Below are positions 8,592 through 17,147 of a DNA stretch of 64,000 bases, one piece after another. Under the pieces are notes generated by a model, which saw only the letters and a list, made by a program, of their open reading frames with translations, searched no databases and was not told where the DNA came from. Origin of the DNA: Ruminococcus_G sp050944415 (GTDB lineage Bacteria; Bacillota; Clostridia; Lachnospirales; Lachnospiraceae); NCBI GenBank assembly GCA_050944415.1, contig JBMNRA010000003.1, positions 1 to 64,000 on the forward strand. Direction: 5' to 3'. The translations under genes were made by a program, and so were the position numbers. Each line of letters begins with the position of its first letter. Position 1 is the stretch's first letter.

Positions 8592-9088
8592 TCTTCCGGA
8601 CTGAACCGTTTCCGAAGCCAGAGCTTCGCACGGTGCTGTTTGATTCTCAGATTGGACAGACTGATACCGAGATCATCCGCCACATGCTGCTGGTTTTCTC
8701 CAGCGGCTGCCACCCGGACAATTATCTCGTACCATTGTCTGTCCTTCTTTTTAAGCTCAGCCAGTGCTTCCCGGCGAAACTCTTTCTTGATAAACTCTTT
8801 TTCCATATCGTCAAACTCTATGTTTAAGTTCTGACTTAAAACATCACCGCAGACTTCATGCTTATGATATTTCTTCCGCTGAAAATCTATGGCTTTATGC
8901 TTAGCTGTCACCAGCAGCCAAGGTTTTATATACATATCCTCTACTGTTTCACGTTTTACGAAAAATAAAGTGAAAACTTCCTGACAAATATCCTGTGCAT
9001 AATGATAATCCTGTAGTATATTAAAAGCCGCTTTCATCACCATGAGATAGTATCTGTCATAAAGTTCATCAAACTCTGACAAATTCAT
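8579..9088 (-). CDS. Sigma-70 family (ECF-like) RNA polymerase sigma factor
   Basis: About 169 residues with the two-domain layout of an ECF-type sigma factor: region 2 near the N-terminus (FDELYDRYYLMVMKAAFNIL, then AQDICQEVFTLFF) and a C-terminal region 4 helix-turn-helix (QQHVADDLGISLSNLRIKQH). It directs RNA polymerase to a small regulon, probably envelope related. The start at MNLSEF was chosen because GGGGG lies 7 bases upstream; an in-frame ATG six codons earlier has a poorer site. It follows the HIT gene closely (22 bases). Its likely membrane partner is the DUF4367 protein at 6627-7391, although murG lies between on the other strand. Confidence 0.88.
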   Translation of the reverse strand: MNLSEFDELYDRYYLMVMKAAFNILQDYHYAQDICQEVFTLFFVKRETVEDMYIKPWLLVTAKHKAIDFQRKKYHKHEVCGDVLSQNLNIEFDDMEKEFIKKEFRREALAELKKKDRQWYEIIVRVAAAGENQQHVADDLGISLSNLRIKQHRAKLWLRKRFSPEDYSS

Positions 9089-9110
9089 GGTCAATCCCCC
9101 TGTCATCTCT

Positions 9111-9521
9111 TTACAGCTGTTTTCTGACTTCAGTTACAATTTCATCCCGCACTTCATCTGTCAGTTTTCCCGGCTTCCAGCTCAACCCGACATTATCATT
9201 GTCATACCTGGGAATCAGATGAATGTGAAAATGAAATACTGTCTGACCTGCAGATGCACCGTTATTCTGCACCACATTAAAGCCGCTGCAGCCCAGCGCT
9301 TTTGTCATGGCTGTGGCCATTTTTTTCGCCAGCACCATAGCGGAAGCCACCGTTTCGTCCTCTATCTCATAAAGATTCGCATAATGCTTTTTGGGAAGAA
9401 TCAGCGCATGGCCTTTGCTGGCAGGACCCAGATCCAGGATCACCCGAAACTGTTCATCCTCATACAAGGTTGCCGACGGAATCTCTCCGCAGGCAATTTT
9501 ACAAAAAATACAATCTGACAT
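9111..9521 (-). CDS. HIT family nucleotide hydrolase
   Basis: A 136-residue histidine-triad protein. The N-terminal CIFCKIACGEIP and the triad HFHIHLIPR near residue 97 are diagnostic; the middle histidine is the nucleophile that hydrolyses nucleoside phosphoramidates or similar adenylated compounds. The two cysteines near the N-terminus could take part in a zinc site as in some HIT proteins. A GGAGG site lies just before the ATG. It is directly upstream of the sigma-factor gene on the same strand and may share its transcript. The physiological substrate is not known for most members. Confidence 0.93.
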   Translation of the reverse strand: MSDCIFCKIACGEIPSATLYEDEQFRVILDLGPASKGHALILPKKHYANLYEIEDETVASAMVLAKKMATAMTKALGCSGFNVVQNNGASAGQTVFHFHIHLIPRYDNDNVGLSWKPGKLTDEVRDEIVTEVRKQL

Positions 9522-9597
9522 TTTTCTGCCTCCTTCACAAATAAATCATCTATTTCTATTTTGTCGCATTCTGTCATAATTTGCAACATAATATTGT

Positions 9598-9626
9598 TTG
9601 CTATTTAAAAATTCTAATGATACACT
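9598..9626 (+). promoter_or_regulatory. Promoter of the orphan histidine kinase
   Basis: TTGCTA (9598-9603) and TACACT (9621-9626) are 17 bases apart. The TTG that could be read as an upstream start codon is the -35 box, which supports the ATG at 9646 as the true start. Confidence 0.6.
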
Positions 9627-9645
9627 ACCCACAGAGGTGAAAAAA

Positions 9646-10383
9646 ATGTTATCCAGAGACGAATACGAAAAAATACATCAACTATGTCAGGAATCTCCCC
9701 AGGCTTTGGAGGTTCAAAAATTGCTGCGCCGTGAAAATCAGCTGCAGCTTTCCATGGTATCCCATGAAGTACGCAACCCTGTCACTTTGATCAACAGCTT
9801 TCTGCAGCTGATGGCTTCCACTCATCCTGAAGTGAAAGCTTTCCCATACTGGAATGATGTTATGGAAAACATGGAATTTCTGCGCAGTCTTCTCGCACAG
9901 CTTTCAGAATACAATAATGCCCAGAAATTAAACCGCAGTGAAGTTAATCTTTATCACATACTGCGTTCTTTTACTGAAAGCATGGCTTCTGCCCTTTCCT
10001 CACAGAATATTACCATTACCTTTCGGAAGGAAGGGCCCATTCCTCCATTTCTGCTGGACAGCAGCAAAATACGGCAGGTCTTTTTAAATCTGGTAAGAAA
10101 TGCAGCGGAGGCAATGGACGGCCGTGGAGGCACTATTATTATCACTCTGAGCGCCGATTTTGATACAGCAACCATCCGCATTCGTGATGACGGTCCTGGA
10201 ATTCCTGCAGAGTACCAGTCTTCCATTTTCGACTTCTTCGTTACTCACAAAAAAGATGGTACCGGTCTGGGATTGGCCATCGCCCGCAGTACAGTAGAAG
10301 CCCATGGAGGAACCATCGGTGTTTCCTCCATCGAGGGACAGGGAGCGGAATTCATCATCCGCCTTCCCATCGTCTATGAGTAG
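9646..10383 (+). CDS. Soluble orphan sensor histidine kinase
   Basis: A 245-residue cytosolic histidine kinase. It has a short N-terminal helical region, a HisKA domain with the phosphoacceptor H40 in MVSHEVRNP, and a HATPase domain with N box (LVRNAAEAMD), G1 (DDGPGIP) and G2 (GTGLGLAIA). No membrane segment, PAS or other sensing domain is visible. AGAGGTG lies 7 bases before the chosen ATG. No response regulator gene is adjacent. Orphan kinases in Clostridia often feed phosphate to Spo0A, so a role in sporulation or stationary-phase control is possible but is inference. A terminator follows directly. Confidence 0.9.
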   Translation: MLSRDEYEKIHQLCQESPQALEVQKLLRRENQLQLSMVSHEVRNPVTLINSFLQLMASTHPEVKAFPYWNDVMENMEFLRSLLAQLSEYNNAQKLNRSEVNLYHILRSFTESMASALSSQNITITFRKEGPIPPFLLDSSKIRQVFLNLVRNAAEAMDGRGGTIIITLSADFDTATIRIRDDGPGIPAEYQSSIFDFFVTHKKDGTGLGLAIARSTVEAHGGTIGVSSIEGQGAEFIIRLPIVYE

Positions 10384-10394
10384 ATACCGTAAGC

Positions 10395-10430
10395 AAAGGC
10401 GCAGCCCTTACTGCCCGCTGCGCCTTTTCC
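10395..10430 (+). terminator. Terminator between kinase and rhomboid genes
   Basis: The stem AAAGGCGCAG/CTGCGCCTTTT has a 13-base loop and runs of A and T on both sides, so it can serve both convergent genes. It overlaps the last codons of the rhomboid gene. Confidence 0.75.
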
Positions 10431-11043
10431 TGTAAACTGCCATGCATATTAAAAATCCCGAAATCAGTCCGCCGATATGAGCAATATTATCCACGCCGCC
10501 TGATGCAAATCCAAAATAGATGGAAAGAGCTGCCATCAGCAGAAGTCTCTGCAAAGAGATATCCTCCAGTCTTCCTTTATTACGAATGACGATGTAGACC
10601 ATTGCTCCGATAACCGCAAAAACAGCTCCGGAGGCGCCGGCTGATGCCACATTTCTTTCCAGATCCAGGTTATAGGAAAAAGACAGAAGACTGCCGCCCA
10701 GACCTCCCAGAAGATAAATGACAAGATATTTAATATGACCTGCTGCCCGTTCCAGATACCCGCCAAGGAAAAACAGCAGCAGCATATTGTTGAAGAGGTG
10801 TTCAAACCCAAAATGAAGAAACATACAGGTAAACAACCGATAATACTCTCCCGCCAGAATCAGAGGCGGAAATGCAGCTCCACATTCCAGCATATGAGCT
10901 GCATCTTCGCTGCTTCCGGTACTTTCCACCCACAGAAATACCAGGATATTCGCAAGAATCAGCGTAAGATTCACCCAGCTGACAGGTCCCTTCTGCATAC
11001 GGTCAATTGCGTCTTCATTTCTGTAGCGTTCCTGATCTGTCAA
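10408..11043 (-). CDS. Rhomboid family intramembrane serine protease
   Basis: A 211-residue polytopic protease that cuts transmembrane helices of other proteins inside the membrane. It has about six hydrophobic segments, the FLHFGFEHLFNNM motif in the early helices, the nucleophile motif GASGAVFA in helix 4 and the catalytic histidine in NIAHIGGLISG. No extra domains are seen. It is 38 bases downstream of the FHA gene that ends the Tad pilus operon and may be read from the same transcript. Whether it processes pilus proteins is unknown. The family assignment is firm. Confidence 0.93.
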   Translation of the reverse strand: MTDQERYRNEDAIDRMQKGPVSWVNLTLILANILVFLWVESTGSSEDAAHMLECGAAFPPLILAGEYYRLFTCMFLHFGFEHLFNNMLLLFFLGGYLERAAGHIKYLVIYLLGGLGGSLLSFSYNLDLERNVASAGASGAVFAVIGAMVYIVIRNKGRLEDISLQRLLLMAALSIYFGFASGGVDNIAHIGGLISGFLICMAVYRKRRSGQ

Positions 11044-11081
11044 ATTCCTTCCACCTTTAACAATTTTTCATTCATTATAGT

Positions 11082-12413
11082 TCATTCTCGGTGAATGTGC
11101 AAGCCGCCGTTCTTCTCCGGTGAATGGTAGCAAAAGACTACATCAGCAAAGCTTACCCGGTCTCCGTCTTTCAGTTTCTTTCCTTCATATCCTACTCCTT
11201 CCGTCTGATTAACATAAGTTCCATTTCGGGAATTCAGATCAAAAATTTCGCATTCTTTATCGCAGCATACTTTTGCATGAACGCGGCTGACTGCCGGTGA
11301 CGGAAGTACAATATCCACCGCTCCTTCCATCTTCCCCAGAATTACTGTTCCCTTTTTCAAGACTATATCCGGCATCCGGGGCGGATGGACGGCCTGCAGT
11401 ACCCCATAATCTTCCTCATCCGTCGGTTGATTTAAAAGTGAAGTTTTCAGATCCTCCCTGATATCCGGAAGATCTTTTTCATCCATAGGCTCTTCTGCCG
11501 CCATGGTATTAACCAGCCGGACTTCTGCTTTTGGATCCTCCCTCTTTTTCCTGTCAGCTTTTCTTTTTTTCACTTTCCAGGCCACCACAATTCCCAGAAT
11601 AACCAAAAACAGCACGGTGCCTGCCGCACAGTAAACCTGCCAGGAAAAAAAATGATTCCAGATCAGATAAAAACACATAATTCCAACCAGCCCGATTCCT
11701 GTTATGCAGAGCATAATTTTCCCGGAATTTTCTTTCTTCCCTTCTCCCTGATCTTGAAGAAGCGTTTCCAGCACCTCCTCCCTCTTTCTGCTTTCTTCCT
11801 CCATGAAAGCAGGATCCAACGCCGCCTCTTCCGGAATATTCGCCTCTTCCGTTTTCTGGGGTTTTATCATTTCCCGGTATATTTCTCCACGGATTTCCTC
11901 CGGATCCAAGCGGCCTTCCATTGCTCTGCGGTAAAGCTGATAGCCTAATATCACCGCTTCCTGATCCTGATGATCAATTTGCGGCAAAAGGTATTCCGTA
12001 AAATGAAGAAAAGCCTGATGATCTGTCTCTTGATGGCTTCTTGGCCAGCAGCAGAAACCGACCTCCCGATCCGCTGTATTAATGTAAATGTATTCCGGCT
12101 GCAGCAGAAGGCAGGAGGGATCCAGAAGATATCGTTCCATTTCTTCCATGGTCTTTATCAAAGCGCTTATGATCAGAATCATACTGTCCCGATCCAGTTT
12201 TTTGCTTTCGTACAGAACAGACAGGGGCTGCTTCGATGTAATCTCATAATAAAACAGCGCCTGATTATCCACTCTGTGAATCTGACAGGTTAAAAGTCCG
12301 GGTACAGCCCCGTTCAGCAGCATCTTCACAGGATAAGTGTCACAGTCGGGCAACTTTTCATCCTGAATAATCAGATAGCTGTGGTGAAAATCTCGTTTAT
12401 AACTGACTTCCAT
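11082..12413 (-). CDS. FHA-domain protein with DUF6382-type N-terminus
   Basis: About 443 residues. The N-terminal 190 residues resemble the DUF6382 domain found with FHA domains in Clostridia. A membrane-associated middle follows with two hydrophobic helices (IMLCITGIGLVGIMCFYLIW and VYCAAGTVLFLVILGIVVAW). The C-terminal FHA domain shows the SRVHAKV and NSRNGTYVN motifs that bind phosphothreonine. The start at 12413 follows GGAGAGG; the longer reading adds ten residues before that site. It begins one base after the TadE gene ends, so it is the last gene of the pilus operon. It probably couples pilus assembly or secretion to Ser/Thr phosphorylation, as inferred from FHA proteins in other secretion loci. 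Confidence 0.85.
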   Translation of the reverse strand: MEVSYKRDFHHSYLIIQDEKLPDCDTYPVKMLLNGAVPGLLTCQIHRVDNQALFYYEITSKQPLSVLYESKKLDRDSMILIISALIKTMEEMERYLLDPSCLLLQPEYIYINTADREVGFCCWPRSHQETDHQAFLHFTEYLLPQIDHQDQEAVILGYQLYRRAMEGRLDPEEIRGEIYREMIKPQKTEEANIPEEAALDPAFMEEESRKREEVLETLLQDQGEGKKENSGKIMLCITGIGLVGIMCFYLIWNHFFSWQVYCAAGTVLFLVILGIVVAWKVKKRKADRKKREDPKAEVRLVNTMAAEEPMDEKDLPDIREDLKTSLLNQPTDEEDYGVLQAVHPPRMPDIVLKKGTVILGKMEGAVDIVLPSPAVSRVHAKVCCDKECEIFDLNSRNGTYVNQTEGVGYEGKKLKDGDRVSFADVVFCYHSPEKNGGLHIHRE

Positions 12414-12414
12414 A

Positions 12415-12840
12415 TTACCTCTCCTTCCAGGCCTTAATGGCAAGCAGATTACGTATAAAAGGCACCGGCCTTACAAATTCGCTTCTCTGGGCTACTTCCG
12501 CTTTCCATGAACCGACTCCCATCACGCCTCCGGATCTGATCTGTGTCTGCGTTCTCACATAATTCTCCCCCGCAGCCGCAATCATAGTAATTTCTCCCGC
12601 AGGAAATCCCTGCTCTCCCTTTCTTTCCGCCATCTTTCCTGCCACTGTCTTTTGAGCCTCTTGTCCGGAACGCACTCCATCCGTGGATGCGGATATTACA
12701 GCCTCTGCCGAAACAGCCGTATACCAGGCTCTGTTATGTACGAACATAGTCAGCAGAATCAACGCGGAAATAACCATTAAAACCAGCGGAACCACAAAAG
12801 CCGCCTCCACTGTCATACTGCCCTTCAGATTTTTCTTCAT
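12415..12840 (-). CDS. TadE-like pilus pseudopilin
   Basis: A 141-residue minor pilin-like protein. It starts with a short basic leader (MKKNLKGSM) followed by TVEAAFVVPLVLMVISALILL, the glutamate-containing hydrophobic helix typical of TadE/TadG proteins, and then a polar outer domain. Such proteins are cleaved by the locus's prepilin peptidase and take part in Tad pilus assembly outside the membrane. It overlaps the end of the second prepilin peptidase gene by four bases. The family is clear; its exact place in the pilus is not. Confidence 0.88.
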   Translation of the reverse strand: MKKNLKGSMTVEAAFVVPLVLMVISALILLTMFVHNRAWYTAVSAEAVISASTDGVRSGQEAQKTVAGKMAERKGEQGFPAGEITMIAAAGENYVRTQTQIRSGGVMGVGSWKAEVAQRSEFVRPVPFIRNLLAIKAWKER

Positions 12841-13253
12841 TTAATAAACATGCCTCCCAAATATGCCAGAAACAGAAAAGGTATCCAGGGAAATTCCTGT
12901 TTCCAGCCCTTTTTCTTTACAATAAGCAGAATTCCTCCCCATACCGCTGAGAGCAGCATCCCTCCCAGGACAATCTCACAGACTTTCCACAGCCCGTGAC
13001 AGACTCCCAGCATCAGCACAGTCAGCCCATCCCCATAACCTACAGCTTCATTTGTCACTTTTCCTGCGAGCAGAAGCAATATTCCGGGAATGAACGCGGC
13101 TGCCAGACTCAGCAGGTCTCTTCCGTTTCTCATCCATATTGCCGCACCGGCAGAAAAGAACACAGGAAATGACCATTTACAGATTCTTCTGCATTTTATG
13201 TCATAAATTCCATTGATTCCAAGAAATAAAATTGTCCACACTGCTCTTTCCAT
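12837..13253 (-). CDS. Second A24-type prepilin peptidase
   Basis: About 138 residues, an aspartic protease of the type IV leader peptidase family. Both catalytic aspartates are visible: one in IYDIKCRRI near the N-terminus and one in VGYGDGLTV. Around five membrane helices are predicted from the hydrophobic stretches. The start at 13253 (MERAVW) overlaps the stop of the upstream TadE-like gene. The pilus operon already begins with another A24 peptidase (20088-20597), so this is a second, shorter one. It may be specific for the TadE-like substrates that flank it; this is inferred from position only. Confidence 0.82.
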   Translation of the reverse strand: MERAVWTILFLGINGIYDIKCRRICKWSFPVFFSAGAAIWMRNGRDLLSLAAAFIPGILLLLAGKVTNEAVGYGDGLTVLMLGVCHGLWKVCEIVLGGMLLSAVWGGILLIVKKKGWKQEFPWIPFLFLAYLGGMFIK

Positions 13254-13254
13254 A

Positions 13255-14136
13255 TTAATCTCTCTCATTGCATCTGCTGCATTTTGGCAAACCTGAAACC
13301 TCTGACTTTTTTACCAGCTGCCCCGATCGTTTCAGCGCTGAACATTCCGCCGAAAAGTGATAGCTGTCTCCCTTTGGTGTTATGTAAACTACACTGTCCT
13401 TTCCCTCATCGCTGCAGTGACTGCATTTCTTATATTTTCCGCCGTATTCATTCCGGCTTCTTTGAGCTTCTTTTCTGGTTACGCAATAGACCGTTACATT
13501 CATGTGAGAACAGTCACTGTGTGTATGATAAACCGTCTGCCTGTCCGTCACATAGACCATCTCTTCAAAATTTCCCGGGATTTTCTCCTCCTGGCCTCCC
13601 TGATATCCGGTCCATGGATGAACCACAGCTTTTACCGGAAAAACAACTTTCTTGATTCCCCCGAAGGACACCGGAAAACGGTAAGCCACTCTGGCTTCCA
13701 GATGCACACTGCAGTCCGTATAAGAGGAACCGAAACAGGATACGGAAACCCTCTCCTCTTTCGGCATCTGTGCCTGAGCAAATCCGATACACACGCCGGT
13801 TCCCACCGCTCCCACAGGAGAGGAATCCGATGCAGCTTCACTGACATAGGCGTACATCCCCAGTTTCTTCGCGCTTTCATTTAAGGAGACGGTTACTTCA
13901 GCATAAACTCTTACCAGGTCGATCAGACTGATCAGTATAATCACCATAAAAAAGAATATGGGAACTACCATCGCCGCCTCCACAGTAAGGCTGGCCCTTT
14001 CTCCGGAGATGCATGAAGACACCCTGACGGCAGATGTATCACATTGTGCCGGGGGAAACATGTAATGATTTGCCTGAAGAGAGTTTTCTGTTTGCTTCTT
14101 GATTGGTTGACTGTTACGAACTTTCCGCCAGGGCAT
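13255..14136 (-). CDS. TadE-like pilus protein with cysteine-histidine repeats
   Basis: About 293 residues. A pilin-like helix follows a long leader (ERASLTVEAAMVVP, then FFFMVIILISLIDLV). The outer domain ends in two related modules, each with a YH...C start and a CxxC end: VYHTHSDCSHM...KKCSHCS and YHFSAECSAL...LPKCSRCN. This layout resembles short metal-ribbon motifs seen in Ada-like or thermonuclease-linked proteins and may bind zinc. AGGAGG lies 9 bases before ATG 14136; the earlier ATG at 14163 overlaps the previous gene and has no site. The protein should sit outside the membrane in the pilus base or fibre. Confidence 0.83.
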   Translation of the reverse strand: MPWRKVRNSQPIKKQTENSLQANHYMFPPAQCDTSAVRVSSCISGERASLTVEAAMVVPIFFFMVIILISLIDLVRVYAEVTVSLNESAKKLGMYAYVSEAASDSSPVGAVGTGVCIGFAQAQMPKEERVSVSCFGSSYTDCSVHLEARVAYRFPVSFGGIKKVVFPVKAVVHPWTGYQGGQEEKIPGNFEEMVYVTDRQTVYHTHSDCSHMNVTVYCVTRKEAQRSRNEYGGKYKKCSHCSDEGKDSVVYITPKGDSYHFSAECSALKRSGQLVKKSEVSGLPKCSRCNERD

Positions 14137-14159
14137 CTTCACACACCTCCTGTTTTCTG

Positions 14160-15617
14160 TCACTGTTTCATATCATAACCATAGTTTCTCACCGCCTGGT
14201 ACCGGTTACCCCTGTCTGCTTCAAACTGAAACTGTATTTCAGCTGCATACAGACAGCAGTCCAGACGAAACTGACCCTTTCCCTGCTCTTTTCGCAGAAC
14301 CATTTCCATCATATCCATACAGCGGACAGCTTTATCTTCCGAACCTTTCATCATCAGCAGGACTCGAAGATAATCCCGATAAGTCATTCCATCCTTCTGC
14401 TTTTTTCTTAAGGCATCCACCCCCTGCGAAATTCGAGGCAGATCGCTCAGAGATATCTGCCATGAACTATTATCTTTCAGCAGAGGCACTTTGCCTCCGT
14501 CCAGCAGCTCCCGCAGATCCAGAACGCTCTCGCCGAAGGCCCAGCTGACCATCAGAACCGTTTCCAGAGCTTCTGCTCCCTGGGGCGCCCCGAAAAGCGC
14601 GGCAATAATCAGCGCCATCGTCTGGGCCTGGGCCCGTTTTCCCTCATTTTGATAAAGATACAGCAAATTAGACGCCTCCCGTATCAAAAGCAGCCTTGTA
14701 ACCACGCCTTTTAAATTTTCCGTATCGCTTTCTTTTCCCTGAAAAATATATTCCAGCTGATACTGCAGCCCTCCTTCCGAAAGTTCATCCGTAAAACAGT
14801 TAAAATGCTTTAAAAGATATTCATTGAATATAAGATCTGAAGTCCAGGCATTACAGGAAGAATCGTAAGCGGGAACTCCCATCCCCTTTTCCAGGGAGCG
14901 GCCGGATACCATGGATGATTTTCTCTGGACGGCCGCGGATATTTCTTTCCCTTCCGGAAGAACCAGTGATAAAATGCCCTTTCCTTTTGCCGTTTTTACG
15001 GCTTCTACCGGGTTGATAAAATTTTCCGGTACGATAGTTCCGCTTTCCGGCGACTGTGCCGGCACTTCCTGGTCCGAAGCCTGGTTCCTCAGCGCTTCAT
15101 ACTGCGCCATGGCCTCAGCTTCATCAATTTCATTCTTTTTTGCCTCAATCACCTGTACCGTTTCTTCCTGTCCCTGAACTTTTTCTGCCAGAGAACGCAC
15201 ACCCTGTATTCCCATCATCGTTTCCATATAGGCCACGGCCTGGGATTTCACGGCATTTCCGCCATTGTCTGTAGCCAGCGTATATCCTGTGATACTGCCG
15301 TTTATCAAATCTACATTATCTATTATTCTATTCCCGCCATCCAAATTAGCGGCCGTATCTTTTTCCAGAATACCGTAAAGCTGTCCCATCTGAAGACTCC
15401 CCTGTCCGAAGGAGCCATCCAAAAAAAACAGATGGTATTTCTCCAGCATTGGAATATCATATCGGGCAAACAGGGAATACAACCCCTGATCTACTCCATG
15501 CACGGCCTGCACCCTGGCCCCCGCTGACTGCACCGAATGCAGCGCCGTTCCAATCAGAGACATAATTACAGCCAACGTCAGGCTCAGATAAACGGTTATG
15601 CTTCCCCTCTGATACAA
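14160..15617 (-). CDS. DUF5702 Tad-locus envelope protein (TadG-like)
   Basis: A 485-residue protein with an N-terminal membrane helix (GSITVYLSLTLAVIMSLIGTA) of the TadG/DUF5702 kind and a large outer domain. Proteins of this family are regularly found in Gram-positive Tad loci, where they are thought to help build or anchor the pilus; the mechanism is not known. The outer part contains a central helical, glutamate/glutamine-rich stretch (VQGQEETVQVIEAKKNEIDE). A ribosome site AAAGGAGG precedes the start. It is between the Flp1 pilin gene and the cysteine-rich TadE-like gene in a tightly packed operon. Confidence 0.85.
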   Translation of the reverse strand: MYQRGSITVYLSLTLAVIMSLIGTALHSVQSAGARVQAVHGVDQGLYSLFARYDIPMLEKYHLFFLDGSFGQGSLQMGQLYGILEKDTAANLDGGNRIIDNVDLINGSITGYTLATDNGGNAVKSQAVAYMETMMGIQGVRSLAEKVQGQEETVQVIEAKKNEIDEAEAMAQYEALRNQASDQEVPAQSPESGTIVPENFINPVEAVKTAKGKGILSLVLPEGKEISAAVQRKSSMVSGRSLEKGMGVPAYDSSCNAWTSDLIFNEYLLKHFNCFTDELSEGGLQYQLEYIFQGKESDTENLKGVVTRLLLIREASNLLYLYQNEGKRAQAQTMALIIAALFGAPQGAEALETVLMVSWAFGESVLDLRELLDGGKVPLLKDNSSWQISLSDLPRISQGVDALRKKQKDGMTYRDYLRVLLMMKGSEDKAVRCMDMMEMVLRKEQGKGQFRLDCCLYAAEIQFQFEADRGNRYQAVRNYGYDMKQ

Positions 15618-15632
15618 GGCGTGTCCTCCTTT

Positions 15633-15803
15633 CTAAATACTGTTGCTCTGACTTGTGATTTTTGAAAGAATATTCTTAACCAGACTGACCAGCTGATTTT
15701 TAAAAATAATTACCAGACCAATCAAAACGACAAGAATCAAGATAATTTCCACCACTCCGATGGCGTCTTCTTCTTTCCAGAAATCACCGATCAACGCACC
15801 CAT
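15633..15803 (-). CDS. Flp1-type pilin (major pilus subunit candidate)
   Basis: A 56-residue protein that would be the structural subunit of the Tad pilus. It reads MGALIGDFWKEEDAIG, then the hydrophobic helix VVEIILILVVLIGLVII, then a short basic and polar tail ending TSQSNSI. The G-V-V-E pattern, with glutamate at the fifth position after the likely cleavage glycine, is the hallmark of Flp pilins and a prepilin peptidase site. AAAGGAGGTGAGG lies just before the ATG, the strongest ribosome site in the operon, consistent with high expression. It lies between tadC and the DUF5702 gene, and is short enough to be missed by simple gene finding. Confidence 0.88.
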   Translation of the reverse strand: MGALIGDFWKEEDAIGVVEIILILVVLIGLVIIFKNQLVSLVKNILSKITSQSNSI

Positions 15804-15834
15804 AAGCCTCACCTCCTTTCCCCGTACCGTTTTT

Positions 15835-17145
15835 CTACAGAATGCTGCCTGCCGGAAACAACAGGATTACAAAAACAATCACCAGCATGAGAACCATCGG
15901 AACCAGCAATTTCGTGCCCGCCTGCTCTCCCAGAATTTTGGCTCTGCGTTTTCTGTTTTCAAATGCGTCCACCGCTTCCCTCTCCAGCATGTCAATAATT
16001 TCTCCATTGCCTTTTTTCAGATTTTGTATCAGCAATGTGGAGAAAGTCTTGTAAACGGCCAGCCCACAGCGGTTTCCCAAATGTTCATAGGCCTCCGCCT
16101 CAGGAATTCCCTGCTCCATCTCCGAGTATGCAGCGGCTATTTCTTCATAGGCGGCTCTTGCAGGAAAATTTCCGCCACCTGTCTGCTTCTGTTTCCGGTA
16201 ATCCAGCGCCACTTTTGTCAGCGCTTTTCTGGTATTCATCCCCGCGTTAAGCAGCAATACAAATTTATTCAGAATTTCCGGATAGTCTACCATCATCTCG
16301 TCTTGTCTCTTCTTCTGTCTGTCCTGCTTTTCCTGTTTTTTCCCGAAAATCCACACCAGAGCCAGGGCTGCTGAAAGCATCACCACCGTCAGCCCCGTAT
16401 GTACCGCCGGACGGCTCCATACGACGCTTTCCCCTTCTACCTCAGCAGGCAGATACCAGATATTTCCCCCTTTTCTGTCGTCATTCAACTGCTGAAAGCT
16501 GTCCTGAGCTTCTCTCTCCCATTTTTCCACCATTGGAATTTTAGGGGGGAATACCCGGACTGTCAGTTCAAAATCTTCCCGTTCATCCTGGCAGGAAAAC
16601 GCAGCGTATAACGTTATTTCCGCTCCTTCTTCCGGTATGCTTTCTCCCAGATGTCCATTCCAGTCTAACAGTTCCGGATTGCTGCTTCCCCAACTGATTT
16701 CAACGGGTATATCGGGAAATCCGGTAATCAGCTTCAAATCCGAATCCACATGATCCAGCGATTGATTTTCTCCCAGAATCGCTTCTTTCAATCTATCCTT
16801 TCCATCTTGGAACCAGTTTTTTATTTCACTCTTTTCATAACTCAGGCCCGGAATCGTCAGCTGAATTTTCTGGCTGCTGCCGTCTTCTTTCTCGGCCTCC
16901 AGGACTACCGTCTGATCTTCTTCTGCTGTCTTCTGTTCAATCTCCGTCAGTTCCTGATTCTGCTGTGCCATATTCCAAATGGTTATTGCCGTTCCCAGAA
17001 TATTCCCGGCCAGAAGAATACAAACGGCTCCTGTAATCACTTCCATTGGAATCACCTTCTGAAGCCGGTCTCCTATTTTTCCCTTTATTCCAGGCAGAGC
17101 TATGCAAAACAGCAGTAAAAATACTATGCCATGAATCCAGATCAT
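15835..17145 (-). CDS. TadC-like pilus platform protein
   Basis: A 436-residue integral membrane protein of the type II secretion F family (TadC/GspF). The C-terminal 190 residues hold the F domain, with NKFVLLLNAGMNTRKALTKV, the EYE...EMEQGIPEAEAYEHLG region and the final helix VPMVLMLVIVFVILLFPAG. The N-terminal 220 residues are an added region: a membrane segment followed by an outer domain rich in acidic residues, which is larger than in Gram-negative TadC. It should form the platform on which the ATPase drives pilin assembly. It is two bases downstream of tadB. Confidence 0.87.
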   Translation of the reverse strand: MIWIHGIVFLLLFCIALPGIKGKIGDRLQKVIPMEVITGAVCILLAGNILGTAITIWNMAQQNQELTEIEQKTAEEDQTVVLEAEKEDGSSQKIQLTIPGLSYEKSEIKNWFQDGKDRLKEAILGENQSLDHVDSDLKLITGFPDIPVEISWGSSNPELLDWNGHLGESIPEEGAEITLYAAFSCQDEREDFELTVRVFPPKIPMVEKWEREAQDSFQQLNDDRKGGNIWYLPAEVEGESVVWSRPAVHTGLTVVMLSAALALVWIFGKKQEKQDRQKKRQDEMMVDYPEILNKFVLLLNAGMNTRKALTKVALDYRKQKQTGGGNFPARAAYEEIAAAYSEMEQGIPEAEAYEHLGNRCGLAVYKTFSTLLIQNLKKGNGEIIDMLEREAVDAFENRKRRAKILGEQAGTKLLVPMVLMLVIVFVILLFPAGSIL

Positions 17146-17147
17146 CG

